From the NCBI RefSeq assembly GCF_000621325.1, contig NZ_JHYQ01000019.1, positions 1 to 64,000 on the forward strand: a stretch of 64,000 nt of DNA, read 5' to 3'. A program made the translations under genes and the position numbers. This DNA comes from Thiothrix lacustris DSM 21227. GTDB taxonomy: Bacteria > Pseudomonadota > Gammaproteobacteria > Thiotrichales > Thiotrichaceae. Positions 7,496-17,883 of the stretch are shown here, in pieces (positions within the stretch are counted from its first letter, which is position 1; each line of letters begins with the position of its first letter). The notes beneath the pieces are model-generated. The model was not told where the DNA came from and made no database searches. It saw nothing but the letters and a program-made list of their open reading frames with translations.

Positions 7496-8032
7496 ATGAT
7501 GAAATCTGCATGGTTAGTGATGGGGGTCAGCGTTTTGTTGGCATCATGTGCGACATTGGAACCGGAAGACTGCAAAACAGCCGATTGGGTAAAGTTCGGT
7601 TACTCGGATGCCATGGAAGGTAAGAGCGTTATGCTCAGCGATTATAGTAAAGATTGTGCTAAAGCGGGGGTGACGCCTGATCAGACAGCCTATATGGGCG
7701 GTTATAACAATGGTGCTAAGGCATTTTGTACTTACGACAAAGGCGTGGAAGTCGGCGAAAAAGGTAAGTCTGTCTCCGACCTATGCAACAAGCCGGGGCT
7801 GGCAGAAGATTTCAATCGCGGGGTAGAGAAAGGCAAGAAATTGTACGCCAAGCAAAAAGAAATTACCGGTAAGGAGGATGAGCGCAACACCATTGATAAG
7901 AAGCTAAACGATATCAAAGCAGGTAAGTTGCAAGGCTCTGCTCAAGAAGTAGACATGATGTACCGTGAAAAGAGCTTGATCGAAAAAGAGATTGAAGTGC
8001 TCAAGCGTGAGAAAGCGGGTATTTCTATCTGA
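7496..8032 (+). CDS. DUF2799-type lipoprotein
   Basis: The 178-residue product has a lipobox LLASC with Cys18. The mature part shows the DUF2799 layout: C...DW...GYSDAMEG, YMGGYNNGAKAFC and DFNRGVEKGKKLY, i.e. repeated Gly-rich helical units with conserved Cys. The last 60 residues form a charged helix likely to be a coiled coil. DUF2799 proteins are uncharacterised envelope lipoproteins. GAGGGAGA precedes the ATG, and a second in-frame ATG follows at 7499. Confidence 0.7.
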   Translation: MMKSAWLVMGVSVLLASCATLEPEDCKTADWVKFGYSDAMEGKSVMLSDYSKDCAKAGVTPDQTAYMGGYNNGAKAFCTYDKGVEVGEKGKSVSDLCNKPGLAEDFNRGVEKGKKLYAKQKEITGKEDERNTIDKKLNDIKAGKLQGSAQEVDMMYREKSLIEKEIEVLKREKAGISI

Positions 8033-8204
8033 TATTAGGTATCAGCCGTTCCCTGAGTGTAGTGTTACTTAAATGATAAGGCGTCAAATCAGCAGGTTAT
8101 AGATTTATGATTTGTTGGTTTGGCGCTATTTTTTTTTCATGTGTGTTAGTGTTCAGAATAGGTAGGTTACAATCATTGTCAGTAACGCTTAAAAGGATGC
8201 GATC

Positions 8205-9983
8205 TTGCCTATGAAACAATTCGTTTGGGGTTTGTGCTTGTTGGGGGTAAGTTCGCCTGGGTTTGCCGCTTTTTTCCAGCAAACCGAAGAAGATGCTGCC
8301 GCCAAAGCCGAATCGCCGGTTAAGGTCAGCATTCAAGGGGCGGATACCGCGCTGGCGGATAATTTGAAGGCGTTTATGCCCTCCTTGCGTAACCTCAAAT
8401 GCGATAGTTCCAGTGATCGGGTCGGGCGTTTCATCGAGTCTGCGGAGGAAAAACTGCACGAAGGTGCGGAAGCGATGGGCTATTACAGTGCCCGCTTTCA
8501 GGTCACGTCAGCGCAACAGGGTAATTGTCTGGCTTTACACGTTGCTGTTCAGCCCGGCGAGCCTGTTAAGGTGACGCAAGTCGAGGTGGAGGTGACGGGT
8601 GTGGGCAAGGATTTGCCAGAGTTTCGTGCCATTACCACCGTTCCGCCTTATCAAAAGGGCGATATATTCGTACACCAGCAGTATGAAGATTTCAAAGCCA
8701 ACCTTAATAGGACAGCCAATAATCTGGGCTTTTTCGATGCAGAATATATTGTGCGTGAAATACAGGTCGACCCCGATACCCGTCAGGCACAAGTGCGTTT
8801 ACATTTTGATACGGGCAAACGTTATCAGGTTGGTAAGGTCAAGGTAGAGCAGGATGTGTTGGCCGAAAAATACTTGAACCGTTACCTGCGGGTGCGCGAA
8901 GGCGACACGTACAACGCCGAAACACTGTTGAAACAGCAGCGTATTCTGGATGGGAGCGGTTATTATAGTGATGTGCAGGTGAATGGCGCTTACCAGAAGG
9001 CTGAGAATGGCGCTGTTCCAGTCAGCATTACTGCTCAGCGGCGTAAGCGTTACACCTATACCGGACAGACAGGTTACGGTACAGATACGGGCTTTCGTGT
9101 TGAAGCGGGGATGGAGGCTCATTGGGTGAATGATAAAGGCCACAAGCTCAGTACCAATGGTGTGCTTGCACAAAACGAACAGTCAGTGGAGGGTACTTAC
9201 AAAGTTCCACTCTGGCATCCTGAACACGAATACACCAGCTTGTCAGGCGGTTGGCAGCATACCGATAACGATGACATCGAGAGTACAGCGCTCAAGCTGG
9301 GTGTGGATTACAACCGTCGTAGCGCGGATGACTGGCAACAAACGGTTTTCATTAATTACCTCGATGAGACAACGCAAGTGGCCAGTGAGGATGAAATCCG
9401 CTCCCAACTGGCACTGGTAGGGGGGCGTCTCAAAAAGACCAAAACGGACGATTTATTATTCCCCACTCAAGGCTGGCAGTTGGCGGCAGAAGTGCAGGGC
9501 GCAGCAAAAGGCGTGCTGAGTGATCAAAGCCTATTACAAGGTAAGGTGAACGCGAAATACCTGCATACCTTGGAGCGCGGTGGCAAGCTGATCCTACAAG
9601 GTGCGGCAGGCACGACCGTGACCAGTGATCTGGATGAAATGCCCAAATCCCTACGTTTTTTTGCCGGGGGGCAAAGCTCCGTGCGTGGTTACAATTTTGA
9701 GTCATTGGGCGAAACCAATACGGCTGGTGATGTTATCGGTGGCAAGCACCTGCTGACTAGCAGTGTGGAATATGAACATCCCGTGCAAGATAAATGGAGC
9801 GCAGCGGCTTTTGTGGATGCGGGGGATGTGTTTGATGATGCTGCGGATTTGAGCATGAAGGTCGGGGCGGGTGTCGGAGCGCGTTACAAATCACCCTTGG
9901 GGCCTATTCGTGCCGATATTGCGTCGCCGACGGATGATCCGGGTGATGTGCATTTCTACTTCAGCTTGGGGCCTGATTTGTGA
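8205..9983 (+). CDS. tamA: TamA, Omp85-family outer-membrane assembly protein
   Basis: TamA is the outer-membrane half of the TamA-TamB machinery, which assembles some outer-membrane proteins and supports lipid traffic across the periplasm. The 592-residue product has a signal peptide, POTRA-like domains over about residues 28-270 (for example VEVEVTGVG, VGKVKVEQD) and a 16-strand-type barrel from about 280 to the end. It carries the Omp85 loop-6 motif VRGY near residues 493-496. Two starts compete: TTG 8205, seven bases after AGGA, and ATG 8211, two codons later. The stop overlaps the start of tamB by four bases (GTGA), so the pair is translationally coupled. Confidence 0.92.
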   Translation: MPMKQFVWGLCLLGVSSPGFAAFFQQTEEDAAAKAESPVKVSIQGADTALADNLKAFMPSLRNLKCDSSSDRVGRFIESAEEKLHEGAEAMGYYSARFQVTSAQQGNCLALHVAVQPGEPVKVTQVEVEVTGVGKDLPEFRAITTVPPYQKGDIFVHQQYEDFKANLNRTANNLGFFDAEYIVREIQVDPDTRQAQVRLHFDTGKRYQVGKVKVEQDVLAEKYLNRYLRVREGDTYNAETLLKQQRILDGSGYYSDVQVNGAYQKAENGAVPVSITAQRRKRYTYTGQTGYGTDTGFRVEAGMEAHWVNDKGHKLSTNGVLAQNEQSVEGTYKVPLWHPEHEYTSLSGGWQHTDNDDIESTALKLGVDYNRRSADDWQQTVFINYLDETTQVASEDEIRSQLALVGGRLKKTKTDDLLFPTQGWQLAAEVQGAAKGVLSDQSLLQGKVNAKYLHTLERGGKLILQGAAGTTVTSDLDEMPKSLRFFAGGQSSVRGYNFESLGETNTAGDVIGGKHLLTSSVEYEHPVQDKWSAAAFVDAGDVFDDAADLSMKVGAGVGARYKSPLGPIRADIASPTDDPGDVHFYFSLGPDL

Positions 9984-12900
9984 AAACGTGGCTGAAATAT
10001 TTGTTGGTACATCCGCTGGCGGTGCTGCTGTTTGGTGTGGTGCTGGCGTTAGCATTTGGGGCTTTCTTGACAGTTTCGCAAGCAGGAACCCGTTTGTTGT
10101 TGGGGTCTGCCCAACGTTTTGTGCCGGAATTGGCGCTGGAAGGCGTGGGGGGCGCACTCATAGACGGAGTGTCGCTGAGCAGTTTGCGTTGGGAAGACGC
10201 GACTACTCGTGTAGAGGCGAGCAATGTGGTGCTGAAAAACTCCCTCGATATGGGCACGCCGCCTACGCTGCATGTGGAAAGCTTGCACGCCGATAAACTG
10301 GTGGTTACGCTTCAGGATACGCCTGAGGATGCAGGGAAGAATGAGCCATTTGAACTGCCCAGCATTTTGTTGCCCTTGAATGTGGATGCCCAGCAAGTCG
10401 ATATTGGTGAGCTGGAAATTCATACGGGCGCTGATGTATTACGCTTTCGCGATGTGGCCTTGACCGGGCATACCCGCGACGGGCGTTTGCAAGTGGATAG
10501 CCTGAAAACGCAGATTTACGACGCACAGGGTAAAGCTGACCTTGCGTTGGATGGCAGCATGGGGCTGGATAAGCCGCATGTCTTGGATACCCGTCTGAAC
10601 GTGGTTTCCGACAGCAAAATCTGGGGCGTGGGCAAGGCCGCAATCCAGTTGGGTGGCGAGCTACAGCACTACGATCTGGGGCTGGATGCGGATTGGAAAT
10701 ATGACACTTACCCGCGTTATCAGGGAAAATTACAGGGCAAGGGGACGTTTAACGACCTCGCAATCAGTCAGTTGCAACTTGATGGCGAAGCGGGTGGCCT
10801 GACGGCCAAGGGTGGCATCGGTTGGCTGGATGGCTTTAATTGGGATGCGGCACTGACTGGCAAGCAAATTAATCCGGCGGCGTTCCTCAAGGAATGGCCC
10901 GCCAAGCTGGATGTGGCGTTGACGTCCAAGGGCGCGTTGAGCGGAGGCAAAACCGACATTGCGCTGGATATTACGCAGTTGCAAGGCAAGTTGCGTGATT
11001 ACCCGGTGGATGCCAAAGGGCAGGGCGACTGGAACGGTAAGTTGCTGGCTTTGCATTCACTGGACGCGAAAGTCGGGGATAATCGTCTGCAAGCCAAGGG
11101 CAATGCGGGCGATAAACTGGCGGTGGAATGGCAACTGGATGCGCCCGCACTTACCCAGCTTTACCCGAAAATCAAGGGCAATGCCAAAGGTAATGGTGTC
11201 TTGCGTGGCCTGTCGGATGGTTCGCAATTGCAACTGGATGTGGCTGATTTGTCTGGCAAGGTGGAAGGTTACGACTTGAATGCCAAGGGCAAGCTCGATT
11301 GGGGCAAGCAAAAGCTGGCGGCGCAAGATGTCATCATTCAATCGGGTGGCAACCGGTTGGAAGTCTCCGGGCAGGCAATGGAGCCGTTTGATTTGCGTTG
11401 GAAAGTGGATGCGAAAAACCTTGCCAAAGCTTGGAAGGGCTTGGAGGGCAGTTTGGAGGGTGAAGGCATTCTCAAGGGTAAGCTGGATAAGCCAGAGATT
11501 CAGGCCGATTTGAAAGGCAGCAAATTACGCTATCAGGATTATCGGCTAGGGGCGTTGGATTTAAAAGCGCAGCAAGTGGACGAGCGTTACGACATCAAGG
11601 GTACGTTGCGTGATTTCAAGAGCGGTGACACGCTGATCGAATCTGCCAAGGTGGACGGGCAGGGAGCCGTGACCAATCACCGCGTGACCGCGCAAATCGT
11701 ACACGAGGTGGGCAAGATGGATGTGTCTGCTAGCGGTGGTTGGAAAAATGAGCAGTGGACTGGCACGATTCCGAGCCTTTCCTTGCGTGATACGCCAGCG
11801 GGTGATTGGTCGATGGCAGCACCGATCAGTCTTCAGGCTTCCGCCAAAGCGTTCAGCAGTTCGAGGATTTGCTTGACCCGGCGGGATGCTTCACGTGCGT
11901 GTGGCAAACCGGCGTGGACACCACAGGCGGGTTTCAGTATTGCGGGTGACTTGCAGCAAATTCCGCTGGTGATGTTGCGCCCGTGGTTGCCAGAAAACCT
12001 GAGTGTGGCGGGGAGTGCTAATGCCGATTACCGTTTTGAGCAACGTGGCGGCAAGCCAGTAGCGGAAGTAGCCTTACGCTTACCGGACAGTTCGGTGAGT
12101 ATGCGGGGGAGCAAGGGCAAAACCGAAACCTTGCAATACACCAATACCCGCGCTGATGTGAGCCTCAACGATCGGCGAATGGATGTGACGGCGCAATTGG
12201 ATTTGGTCAGGTACGGGCAATTACGCGCTGACGGGCGTATTGATCTGTCTCCGGCGGATGGCAATCACCGTATTAATGCGCGTATGAGTGCCAATATGCC
12301 GGATATTGGCTGGCTGGGGCGGTTTTCGCCGCAGATTGATCGCTTGCAAGGCAAAGTGAATGGGGATGTGACCATAACCGGCTTGTTGAAGCAACCAGCA
12401 GTCACGGGGGATATGCGCTTAACGGGTGGGCAGGTGTATTTACCGGAGGCAGATGTCACGCTGGATGCGATTGACCTGAGCATGAATTCCACAGGTACAG
12501 AACGGGCGACTATCAATGGTTCGTTGCGGGCAGGGGCGGGCATGATGAGTGCTAGGGGTGTGTTGTCGTTGGCCAATTTGCCGAACTGGAAAGCGGATGT
12601 AACCCTACAAGGCAATAACCTGAAGTTGATGGATACGCATGAGGTGCAGGCGTTGGTGTCCCCGGACTTGAGCATTCAAGCCAGCCCTGGCGATGTGTCG
12701 ATTTCAGGCACGGTGTTGATTCCTGAGGCGACGGTGAGTTTGCGGGAAATTCCCCAGACCGCTAGCGCCCGTTCGGATGATGTGATTATTGTGGGACGTT
12801 CCGCTGGTACGGTGGGGCAGTCCGGGCAAGTTGAAGTCTTGGTGAAGGATGCGCCCTTAAACATCAAGCCGAATGTGACGATTGAGCTGGGCGACAAGGT

Positions 12901-13591
12901 GAAGTTCAATGGTTTTGGGTTGGATGCACGCTTGGCGGGTAAGCTGCGGGTGTTGCGTACCCGTCAGGACATTATCGCGGAAGGCGTGTTGAGTGTGGTG
13001 GATGGTGTCTACAAGGCTTACGGACAGAATCTGAAAATCGAGCGCGGGCGTTTGATTTTCAATGGGCCGTTGAATAATCCGGGGCTGGATGTGCGGGCAG
13101 TGCGTGAAGTCGAAGATGGTGACATCAAGGTGGGGATTTCACTGGCAGGGACGGTGCAACAGCCTGAGTCGACATTATTTTCCACCCCGACACAGACGCA
13201 AAGCGATACCTTGAGTTACCTGCTGACTGGGCGTGCCATGTCGAGTGTGAGTGGGAGCCAGTCAGCCTTGTTGATGGATGCGATTACCGGACTTGGTGTT
13301 GCGGGTGGGGAAAGTCTGGCGCAACAGCTTGGTGGTAGTTTGGGGCTGGATGAGGTGGGTTTGAAAGCCAAAAATGGTAATTTCGACCAGAGCGAATTGG
13401 CGCTCGGTAAGCGTTTGGGGGCGCGGCTCTATGTGCGTTATATCGTCGGCTTGTTTGATTCCTTGCAACGGGTAGCCATTACCTATCAGATTAACAAGCA
13501 TTTGCAGGTGGAAGCGCAAGCAGGTGTACAGCAAGGTGTCGACCTGATTTACAAGATCGACACCGATGTGGGGCCATTGAGGGGGCGTTAG
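9980..13591 (+). CDS. tamB: TamB, inner-membrane-anchored translocation/assembly protein
   Basis: The 1203-residue product starts with GTG inside the tamA stop. One N-terminal transmembrane segment (about residues 8-33) anchors it in the inner membrane. The rest is a long array of beta-strands of the AsmA-like/TamB type that spans the periplasm as a hydrophobic-groove bridge. The C-terminal DUF490 region (about 850-1203) would contact TamA. A stretch near residues 635-660 contains CLTRRDASRACG, the Cys-bearing insertion commonly seen in this family. Codon use matches tamA. Confidence 0.92.
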   Translation: MKTWLKYLLVHPLAVLLFGVVLALAFGAFLTVSQAGTRLLLGSAQRFVPELALEGVGGALIDGVSLSSLRWEDATTRVEASNVVLKNSLDMGTPPTLHVESLHADKLVVTLQDTPEDAGKNEPFELPSILLPLNVDAQQVDIGELEIHTGADVLRFRDVALTGHTRDGRLQVDSLKTQIYDAQGKADLALDGSMGLDKPHVLDTRLNVVSDSKIWGVGKAAIQLGGELQHYDLGLDADWKYDTYPRYQGKLQGKGTFNDLAISQLQLDGEAGGLTAKGGIGWLDGFNWDAALTGKQINPAAFLKEWPAKLDVALTSKGALSGGKTDIALDITQLQGKLRDYPVDAKGQGDWNGKLLALHSLDAKVGDNRLQAKGNAGDKLAVEWQLDAPALTQLYPKIKGNAKGNGVLRGLSDGSQLQLDVADLSGKVEGYDLNAKGKLDWGKQKLAAQDVIIQSGGNRLEVSGQAMEPFDLRWKVDAKNLAKAWKGLEGSLEGEGILKGKLDKPEIQADLKGSKLRYQDYRLGALDLKAQQVDERYDIKGTLRDFKSGDTLIESAKVDGQGAVTNHRVTAQIVHEVGKMDVSASGGWKNEQWTGTIPSLSLRDTPAGDWSMAAPISLQASAKAFSSSRICLTRRDASRACGKPAWTPQAGFSIAGDLQQIPLVMLRPWLPENLSVAGSANADYRFEQRGGKPVAEVALRLPDSSVSMRGSKGKTETLQYTNTRADVSLNDRRMDVTAQLDLVRYGQLRADGRIDLSPADGNHRINARMSANMPDIGWLGRFSPQIDRLQGKVNGDVTITGLLKQPAVTGDMRLTGGQVYLPEADVTLDAIDLSMNSTGTERATINGSLRAGAGMMSARGVLSLANLPNWKADVTLQGNNLKLMDTHEVQALVSPDLSIQASPGDVSISGTVLIPEATVSLREIPQTASARSDDVIIVGRSAGTVGQSGQVEVLVKDAPLNIKPNVTIELGDKVKFNGFGLDARLAGKLRVLRTRQDIIAEGVLSVVDGVYKAYGQNLKIERGRLIFNGPLNNPGLDVRAVREVEDGDIKVGISLAGTVQQPESTLFSTPTQTQSDTLSYLLTGRAMSSVSGSQSALLMDAITGLGVAGGESLAQQLGGSLGLDEVGLKAKNGNFDQSELALGKRLGARLYVRYIVGLFDSLQRVAITYQINKHLQVEAQAGVQQGVDLIYKIDTDVGPLRGR

Positions 13592-13595
13592 GGCA

Positions 13596-14921
13596 TTAGC
13601 AACCGCGCCCAATGGCGTAGTAGATGATGCCTTTCTTTGCCATCTGTTCTGGTGAGTACAGGTTGCGCCCATCCACGATCACGGGGTCTTTGAGTTTGGA
13701 CTTGATGGCCTCGAAGTCGGGGCTGCGGAATTGCTGCCATTCGGTCACGATTACCAGACAGTCGGCACCTTGTAGCGCGTCTTCGGCGGTGTTGCACAGG
13801 GTCAAATCGTCGCGCTGGCCGTAGATGCGGGTGCATTCTTCCATGGCTACCGGGTCGAAGGCTCGTACCTTGACGCCTTGTTGCCAGAGGGCTTCCATCA
13901 GGTTGCGGCTGGAGGCTTCGCGCATGTCGTCGGTGTTGGGTTTGAATGCCAGACCCCACAATGCCACGGTTTTGCCTTCCAGATTTGCGCCGTAGTGCTT
14001 TTGCAGCTTCTCGAAGGGTTTGTCTTTTTGGCGATAGTTGACTGATTCTACCGCAGATAACAGTTCGGCATGGTAGCCGATTTCACGGGCGGTACGTTCG
14101 AGTGCTTGCACATCCTTGGGGAAGCATGAGCCGCCGTAGCCACAGCCGGGGTAGATGAAATGGTAGCCAATACGTGGGTCAGAACCGATACCGATACGCA
14201 CTTTTTCGATGTCCGCACCCAGCAGTTCTGCCATATTCGCCAGCTCATTCATGAAACTGATTTTGGTGGCTAGCATGGCATTGGCAGCGTACTTGGTGAG
14301 TTCGGCGGAGCGGATATCCATTTCTACCAGACGGTCATGGCTGCGGTTGAAGGGGGCGTACAGTTCGCGCATCAGTTCGGTGGTACGGGGATTATCCGTG
14401 CCGATGACAATGCGGTCGGGCTTCATGAAGTCGTCCAGCGCTGCGCCTTCCTTGAGGAATTCGGGGTTGGAAACCACGTCAAATTCGGCATTGAAGGCGC
14501 GTTGTTCCAGCATTTCCTGCATGGCAGCACGTACCCTGTCAGCGGTGCCAACGGGTACGGTGGATTTGTCGACGACGATGCGGTAACTGTCCATGTGCTG
14601 TGCGATGGAGCGGGCAACAGTCAGTACATAACGTAGGTCAGCGGAGCCATCTTCATCCGGTGGCGTGCCAACCGCAATGAATTGGAATAGGCCGTGGGCG
14701 ACGCCTTCGGCTGCGGAAAGGGTGAATTTGAGGCGTCCGGCTGCGATATTGGCTTGCACCATTTTGTCGAGGCCAGGTTCATGGATGGGGATTTCGCCAT
14801 TGAGTAACATATTGATTTTACGCTCATCAACATCGACGCACAGTACATCGTTGCCCACTTGTGCCAGACATGCGCCTGTTACTAGGCCGACATAGCCCGA
14901 ACCGTAAATTGTAACTTTCAT
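13596..14921 (-). CDS. ugd: UDP-glucose 6-dehydrogenase
   Basis: This enzyme oxidises UDP-glucose to UDP-glucuronate with two NAD+, feeding capsule, exopolysaccharide or LPS sugar synthesis. The start is ATG 14921 (MKVTIYGSG), with AGGAA upstream; a longer reading of the frame to 14996 lacks support. The 441 residues show the Rossmann motif GSGYVG (5-10 region), the KSTVPVGT segment, NPEFLKEG and the catalytic GGSCFPKD with Cys266. The C-terminal domain has [15 protein letters not shown] and TEWQQF. The gene converges on tamB with only four bases between the stops. No glycosyltransferases are adjacent in this window. Confidence 0.95.
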   Translation of the reverse strand: MKVTIYGSGYVGLVTGACLAQVGNDVLCVDVDERKINMLLNGEIPIHEPGLDKMVQANIAAGRLKFTLSAAEGVAHGLFQFIAVGTPPDEDGSADLRYVLTVARSIAQHMDSYRIVVDKSTVPVGTADRVRAAMQEMLEQRAFNAEFDVVSNPEFLKEGAALDDFMKPDRIVIGTDNPRTTELMRELYAPFNRSHDRLVEMDIRSAELTKYAANAMLATKISFMNELANMAELLGADIEKVRIGIGSDPRIGYHFIYPGCGYGGSCFPKDVQALERTAREIGYHAELLSAVESVNYRQKDKPFEKLQKHYGANLEGKTVALWGLAFKPNTDDMREASSRNLMEALWQQGVKVRAFDPVAMEECTRIYGQRDDLTLCNTAEDALQGADCLVIVTEWQQFRSPDFEAIKSKLKDPVIVDGRNLYSPEQMAKKGIIYYAIGRGC

Positions 14922-15060
14922 TGATGGTTCCTGAATAAATAGCTGGATTTTATATGCGCATCGCATTATGATCGCAGTCGCTAATTTTTGTAACAATTAA
15001 ACCGACGAGCTTACCAGTTTAGCCGTCGAAAATTAATGACAAAATTCTGCTTTTCCAAGG

Positions 15061-15089
15061 TTGACATTGACGAGTGATTCACTCACAAT
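15061..15089 (+). promoter_or_regulatory. Sigma-70 promoter of the tRNA-tuf unit
   Basis: A consensus -35 TTGACA (15061-15066) is followed by a 17-base spacer and -10 CACAAT (15084-15089). The predicted start is about ten bases before tRNA-Tyr. The same -10 hexamer appears in the promoter before rpsM. Confidence 0.75.
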
Positions 15090-15105
15090 GCTGTCCTTTC
15101 CAGTT

Positions 15106-15190
<85 letters not shown>

Positions 15191-15253
15191 TATTTTTAGT
15201 ACACACGCTCAGCTTGCTACTTCATGCGGCGCGATGTGGGAATACGACTTCAG

Positions 15254-15327
15254 GCGGGTGTAGTTCAATGGTAGAACTTCAGCCTTCCAAGCTGATTGCG
15301 TGGGTTCGATTCCCATCACCCGCTCCA
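15254..15327 (+). tRNA. tRNA-Gly(TCC)
   Basis: A 74-base tRNA with acceptor GCGGGTG pairing with CACCCGC, anticodon TCC in CTTCCAA, T-arm GGTTCGATTCC, discriminator T and an encoded CCA. Confidence 0.97.
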
Positions 15328-15357
15328 ATTTCTGGCTTGAGTCGTTAAAATGGTTTT

Positions 15358-15433
<76 letters not shown>

Positions 15434-15466
15434 AATATTCAGGAATTCAACGGGAAGTTATCGATC

Positions 15467-16657
15467 ATGGCAAAAAGTAAATTTGAGCGTAATAAGACGC
15501 ACGTAAACGTAGGTACAATCGGCCACGTTGACCACGGAAAAACCACGCTAACAGCTGCGCTAACCGTAGTACAATCAAAAAAGTTTGGTGGCGAATCAAA
15601 AGCTTACGATCAGATCGATGCAGCTCCTGAAGAAAAGGCGCGTGGTATCACTATTTCCACAGCTCACGTTGAGTATGAATCTGATACTCGTCACTATGCA
15701 CACGTTGACTGCCCAGGCCATGCTGACTATGTTAAAAACATGATCACAGGTGCGGCACAGATGGACGGCGCAATCCTGGTTTGTTCTGCTGCTGATGGTC
15801 CAATGCCACAGACACGTGAACATATCCTGCTGTCTCGTCAGGTTGGTGTTCCTTACGTTGTGGTTTACATGAATAAGTGTGACCTGGTTGACGACGAGGA
15901 GTTGTTGGAACTGGTTGAGATGGAATTGCGTGAGCTGCTGTCCAGCTATGACTTCCCTGGTGATGATACACCAATCATCAAGGGTTCTGCACGTATGGCG
16001 CTGGAAGGTAACGAGTCTGATATTGGCGTTCCATCTATCGCTCGTCTGATTGAAGCGATTGATACCTTCATTCCAGATCCGGTTCGTGCAGTAGACGGCA
16101 CTTTCCTGATGCCTGTTGAAGACGTATTCTCTATCTCCGGTCGTGGTACAGTGGTTACTGGTCGTATCGAACGTGGTTTGGTTAAGGTTGGTGAAACCAT
16201 CGAAATCGTTGGTATTCGTGCTACTCAAACGACTACTGTTACGGGCGTTGAAATGTTCCGTAAGTTGCTTGACCAAGGTATGGCAGGTGACAACGTAGGT
16301 TTATTGCTGCGTGGTACCAAGCGTGACGACGTAGAGCGTGGTCAGGTTCTGTGTAAGCCAGGCTCGATCAAGCCACACACTAAGTTTGAAGCGGAAGTCT
16401 ATGTCCTATCTAAGGATGAGGGTGGTCGTCATACGCCATTCTTCAAAGGCTATCGCCCACAGTTCTACTTCCGTACGACTGACGTAACAGGTGCTTGTGA
16501 GCTGCCAGAAGGCGTTGAGATGGTTATGCCAGGCGACAACGTTAAATTGGTTGTTACCCTGATTAACCCGATTGCAATGGAAGACGGTCTGCGTTTCGCG
16601 ATTCGTGAGGGTGGTCGTACCGTTGGTGCTGGCGTTGTTGCCAAGATCCTCGCGTAA
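15467..16657 (+). CDS. tuf: Elongation factor Tu, copy 1
   Basis: The GTPase delivers aminoacyl-tRNA to the ribosomal A site. The 396 residues contain the P-loop GHVDHGKT, the switch-[10 protein letters not shown] and the base-recognition NKCD. The start is ATG 15467 ([10 protein letters not shown]); the upstream in-frame extension to 15389 runs through tRNA-Thr and is not real. The protein differs from copy 2 (31815-33005) at six positions, including N/D and A/G near 180-190 and the last residues LA against IE. Confidence 0.97.
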   Translation: MAKSKFERNKTHVNVGTIGHVDHGKTTLTAALTVVQSKKFGGESKAYDQIDAAPEEKARGITISTAHVEYESDTRHYAHVDCPGHADYVKNMITGAAQMDGAILVCSAADGPMPQTREHILLSRQVGVPYVVVYMNKCDLVDDEELLELVEMELRELLSSYDFPGDDTPIIKGSARMALEGNESDIGVPSIARLIEAIDTFIPDPVRAVDGTFLMPVEDVFSISGRGTVVTGRIERGLVKVGETIEIVGIRATQTTTVTGVEMFRKLLDQGMAGDNVGLLLRGTKRDDVERGQVLCKPGSIKPHTKFEAEVYVLSKDEGGRHTPFFKGYRPQFYFRTTDVTGACELPEGVEMVMPGDNVKLVVTLINPIAMEDGLRFAIREGGRTVGAGVVAKILA

Positions 16658-16674
16658 ATAACTTCTTGTATTTT

Positions 16675-16706
16675 GAAAGAGCGTAGAGTATCCTCTCCGC
16701 TCTTTC
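16675..16706 (+). other. Hairpin between tuf and tRNA-Trp
   Basis: GAAAGAGCG pairs with CGCTCTTTC (9 bp), and inside it AGAG pairs with CTCT. No good T-run follows, so it may be an RNA-processing or weak termination signal that separates tuf mRNA from tRNA-Trp. Confidence 0.6.
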
Positions 16707-16716
16707 TTGCCTTTAC

Positions 16717-16792
16717 AGGCCAATAGCTCAATTGGCAGAGCGGCGGTCTCCAAAACCGCAGGTTGGGGGTTCGATTCCCTCTTGGCCTGCCA
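16717..16792 (+). tRNA. tRNA-Trp(CCA)
   Basis: A 76-base tRNA with acceptor AGGCCAA pairing with TTGGCCT, anticodon CCA in CTCCAAAA, T-arm GGTTCGATTCC-type and an encoded 3' CCA. It sits between tuf and secE, as in many gammaproteobacteria. Confidence 0.97.
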
Positions 16793-16901
16793 TCTTTATT
16801 AGATGGCTTTGGATAGTTAACTGTAAATGCTAAATACTAACTGCTTTTGATTTGCAGTGTGTTATCCAAAGTCATTCGGCGATCAGGTTTGGTAAAAATA
16901 A

Positions 16902-17297
16902 ATGTCAGTACATACCGAAGAACAGGGCTCATCACTTGACACTATAAAGCTGGTTGTAGCTGTAGTGCTTTTGTTTTTAGGGATAGTGGGTTTCTACTAT
17001 TTTGCAGAATGGCAAGGTCAAGCGGTTTCCACATTGCTACGTGTGCTGGGTCTGCTGGTTGTTGCCGGTGCTGCAATTGCAATCGCAGCTTCAAGTCTTT
17101 CTGGTAAGCATCTAATGAGTTTCATGAAAGACTCCCGCCTAGAAGTTCGAAAAATGGTATGGCCTACTCGTGCTGAAACACTTCAGACTACCTTGATGGT
17201 AATGGTCATTGTCCTAATTCTTTCCATCTTTCTTTGGGGTGTTGACTCTCTGCTTGGCTGGGGAATCAAAAGTATGCTTGGTGGAGGACAGATCTAA
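16902..17297 (+). CDS. secE: SecE, preprotein translocase subunit
   Basis: SecE is the essential clamp subunit of the SecYEG channel in the inner membrane. The 131 residues give three transmembrane segments (about 17-37, 45-66, 100-125), the longer gammaproteobacterial form. The conserved cytoplasmic amphipathic region ahead of the last segment contains [16 protein letters not shown]. Its stop overlaps the nusG start (TAATG). The upstream spacer holds an inverted repeat (CTTTGGATA at 16807 and TATCCAAAG at 16863). Confidence 0.95.
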   Translation: MSVHTEEQGSSLDTIKLVVAVVLLFLGIVGFYYFAEWQGQAVSTLLRVLGLLVVAGAAIAIAASSLSGKHLMSFMKDSRLEVRKMVWPTRAETLQTTLMVMVIVLILSIFLWGVDSLLGWGIKSMLGGGQI

Positions 17298-17830
17298 TGG
17301 CAATGCGCTGGTATGTTGTGCAGGCTTATTCAGGCTTTGAGAATCAAGTAAAGCGCTCGCTTGAAGAGCGCCTTGTTCGTTTTGAATTGCAGGATTCTTT
17401 TGGCCGTGTTCTGGTCCCTACTGAAGAAGTAGTTGAGATGCGTGACGGCCAAAAGCGTAGAAGTGAACGGAAGTTTTTTCCAGGCTACGTATTGGTTGAA
17501 ATGGAAATGAACGATGAAACGTGGCATATGGTAAAAGAAACACCAAAAGTGCTGGGTTTTATTGGTGGTAAGGCTGACAAGCCAGCCCCAATCACACAGA
17601 AAGAAGTTGATAATATCATGCGCCGCGTTGAGGAGGGGGCTGAAAAGCCGCGTCCAAAAGTTCTCTTTGATGCGGGCGAAGTGGTGCGTGTTACTGATGG
17701 GCCGTTTAAAGACTTTAACGGCGTAGTTGAAGAAGTCAATTACGAGAAAAGTCGTCTGTTGGTTGCTGTACAGATCTTTGGTCGCTCAACGCCCGTTGAG
17801 CTTGAATTCTATCAGGTTGAGAAGGCCTGA
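17297..17830 (+). CDS. nusG: NusG transcription factor
   Basis: NusG binds RNA polymerase, suppresses pausing, and links it to Rho or to ribosomal protein S10. The 177 residues show the NGN domain ([13 protein letters not shown] at the start, [17 protein letters not shown]) and a C-terminal KOW domain ([14 protein letters not shown]). Translation is coupled to secE through the one-base overlap. The real start could be ATG 17297 or ATG 17303. Confidence 0.96.
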   Translation: MAMRWYVVQAYSGFENQVKRSLEERLVRFELQDSFGRVLVPTEEVVEMRDGQKRRSERKFFPGYVLVEMEMNDETWHMVKETPKVLGFIGGKADKPAPITQKEVDNIMRRVEEGAEKPRPKVLFDAGEVVRVTDGPFKDFNGVVEEVNYEKSRLLVAVQIFGRSTPVELEFYQVEKA

Positions 17831-17883
17831 TCTGATAGTCACGGGAAGCCGCAAGGCGTTATTACCCATTATAGGAAAATATC

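Noticed and set aside
8100-8160. CAAATCA/TGATTTG inverted repeat followed by a T-run before tamA, considered as a terminator.
   Set aside because: The stem is only 7 AT-rich pairs with a 16-base loop; too weak to call with confidence.
11840-11960. Possible frameshift in tamB where the Arg/Cys-rich segment interrupts the strand pattern.
   Set aside because: Both sides continue in one frame, and Cys-bearing insertions at this place are common in TamB; the alternative frames stop or give no better match.
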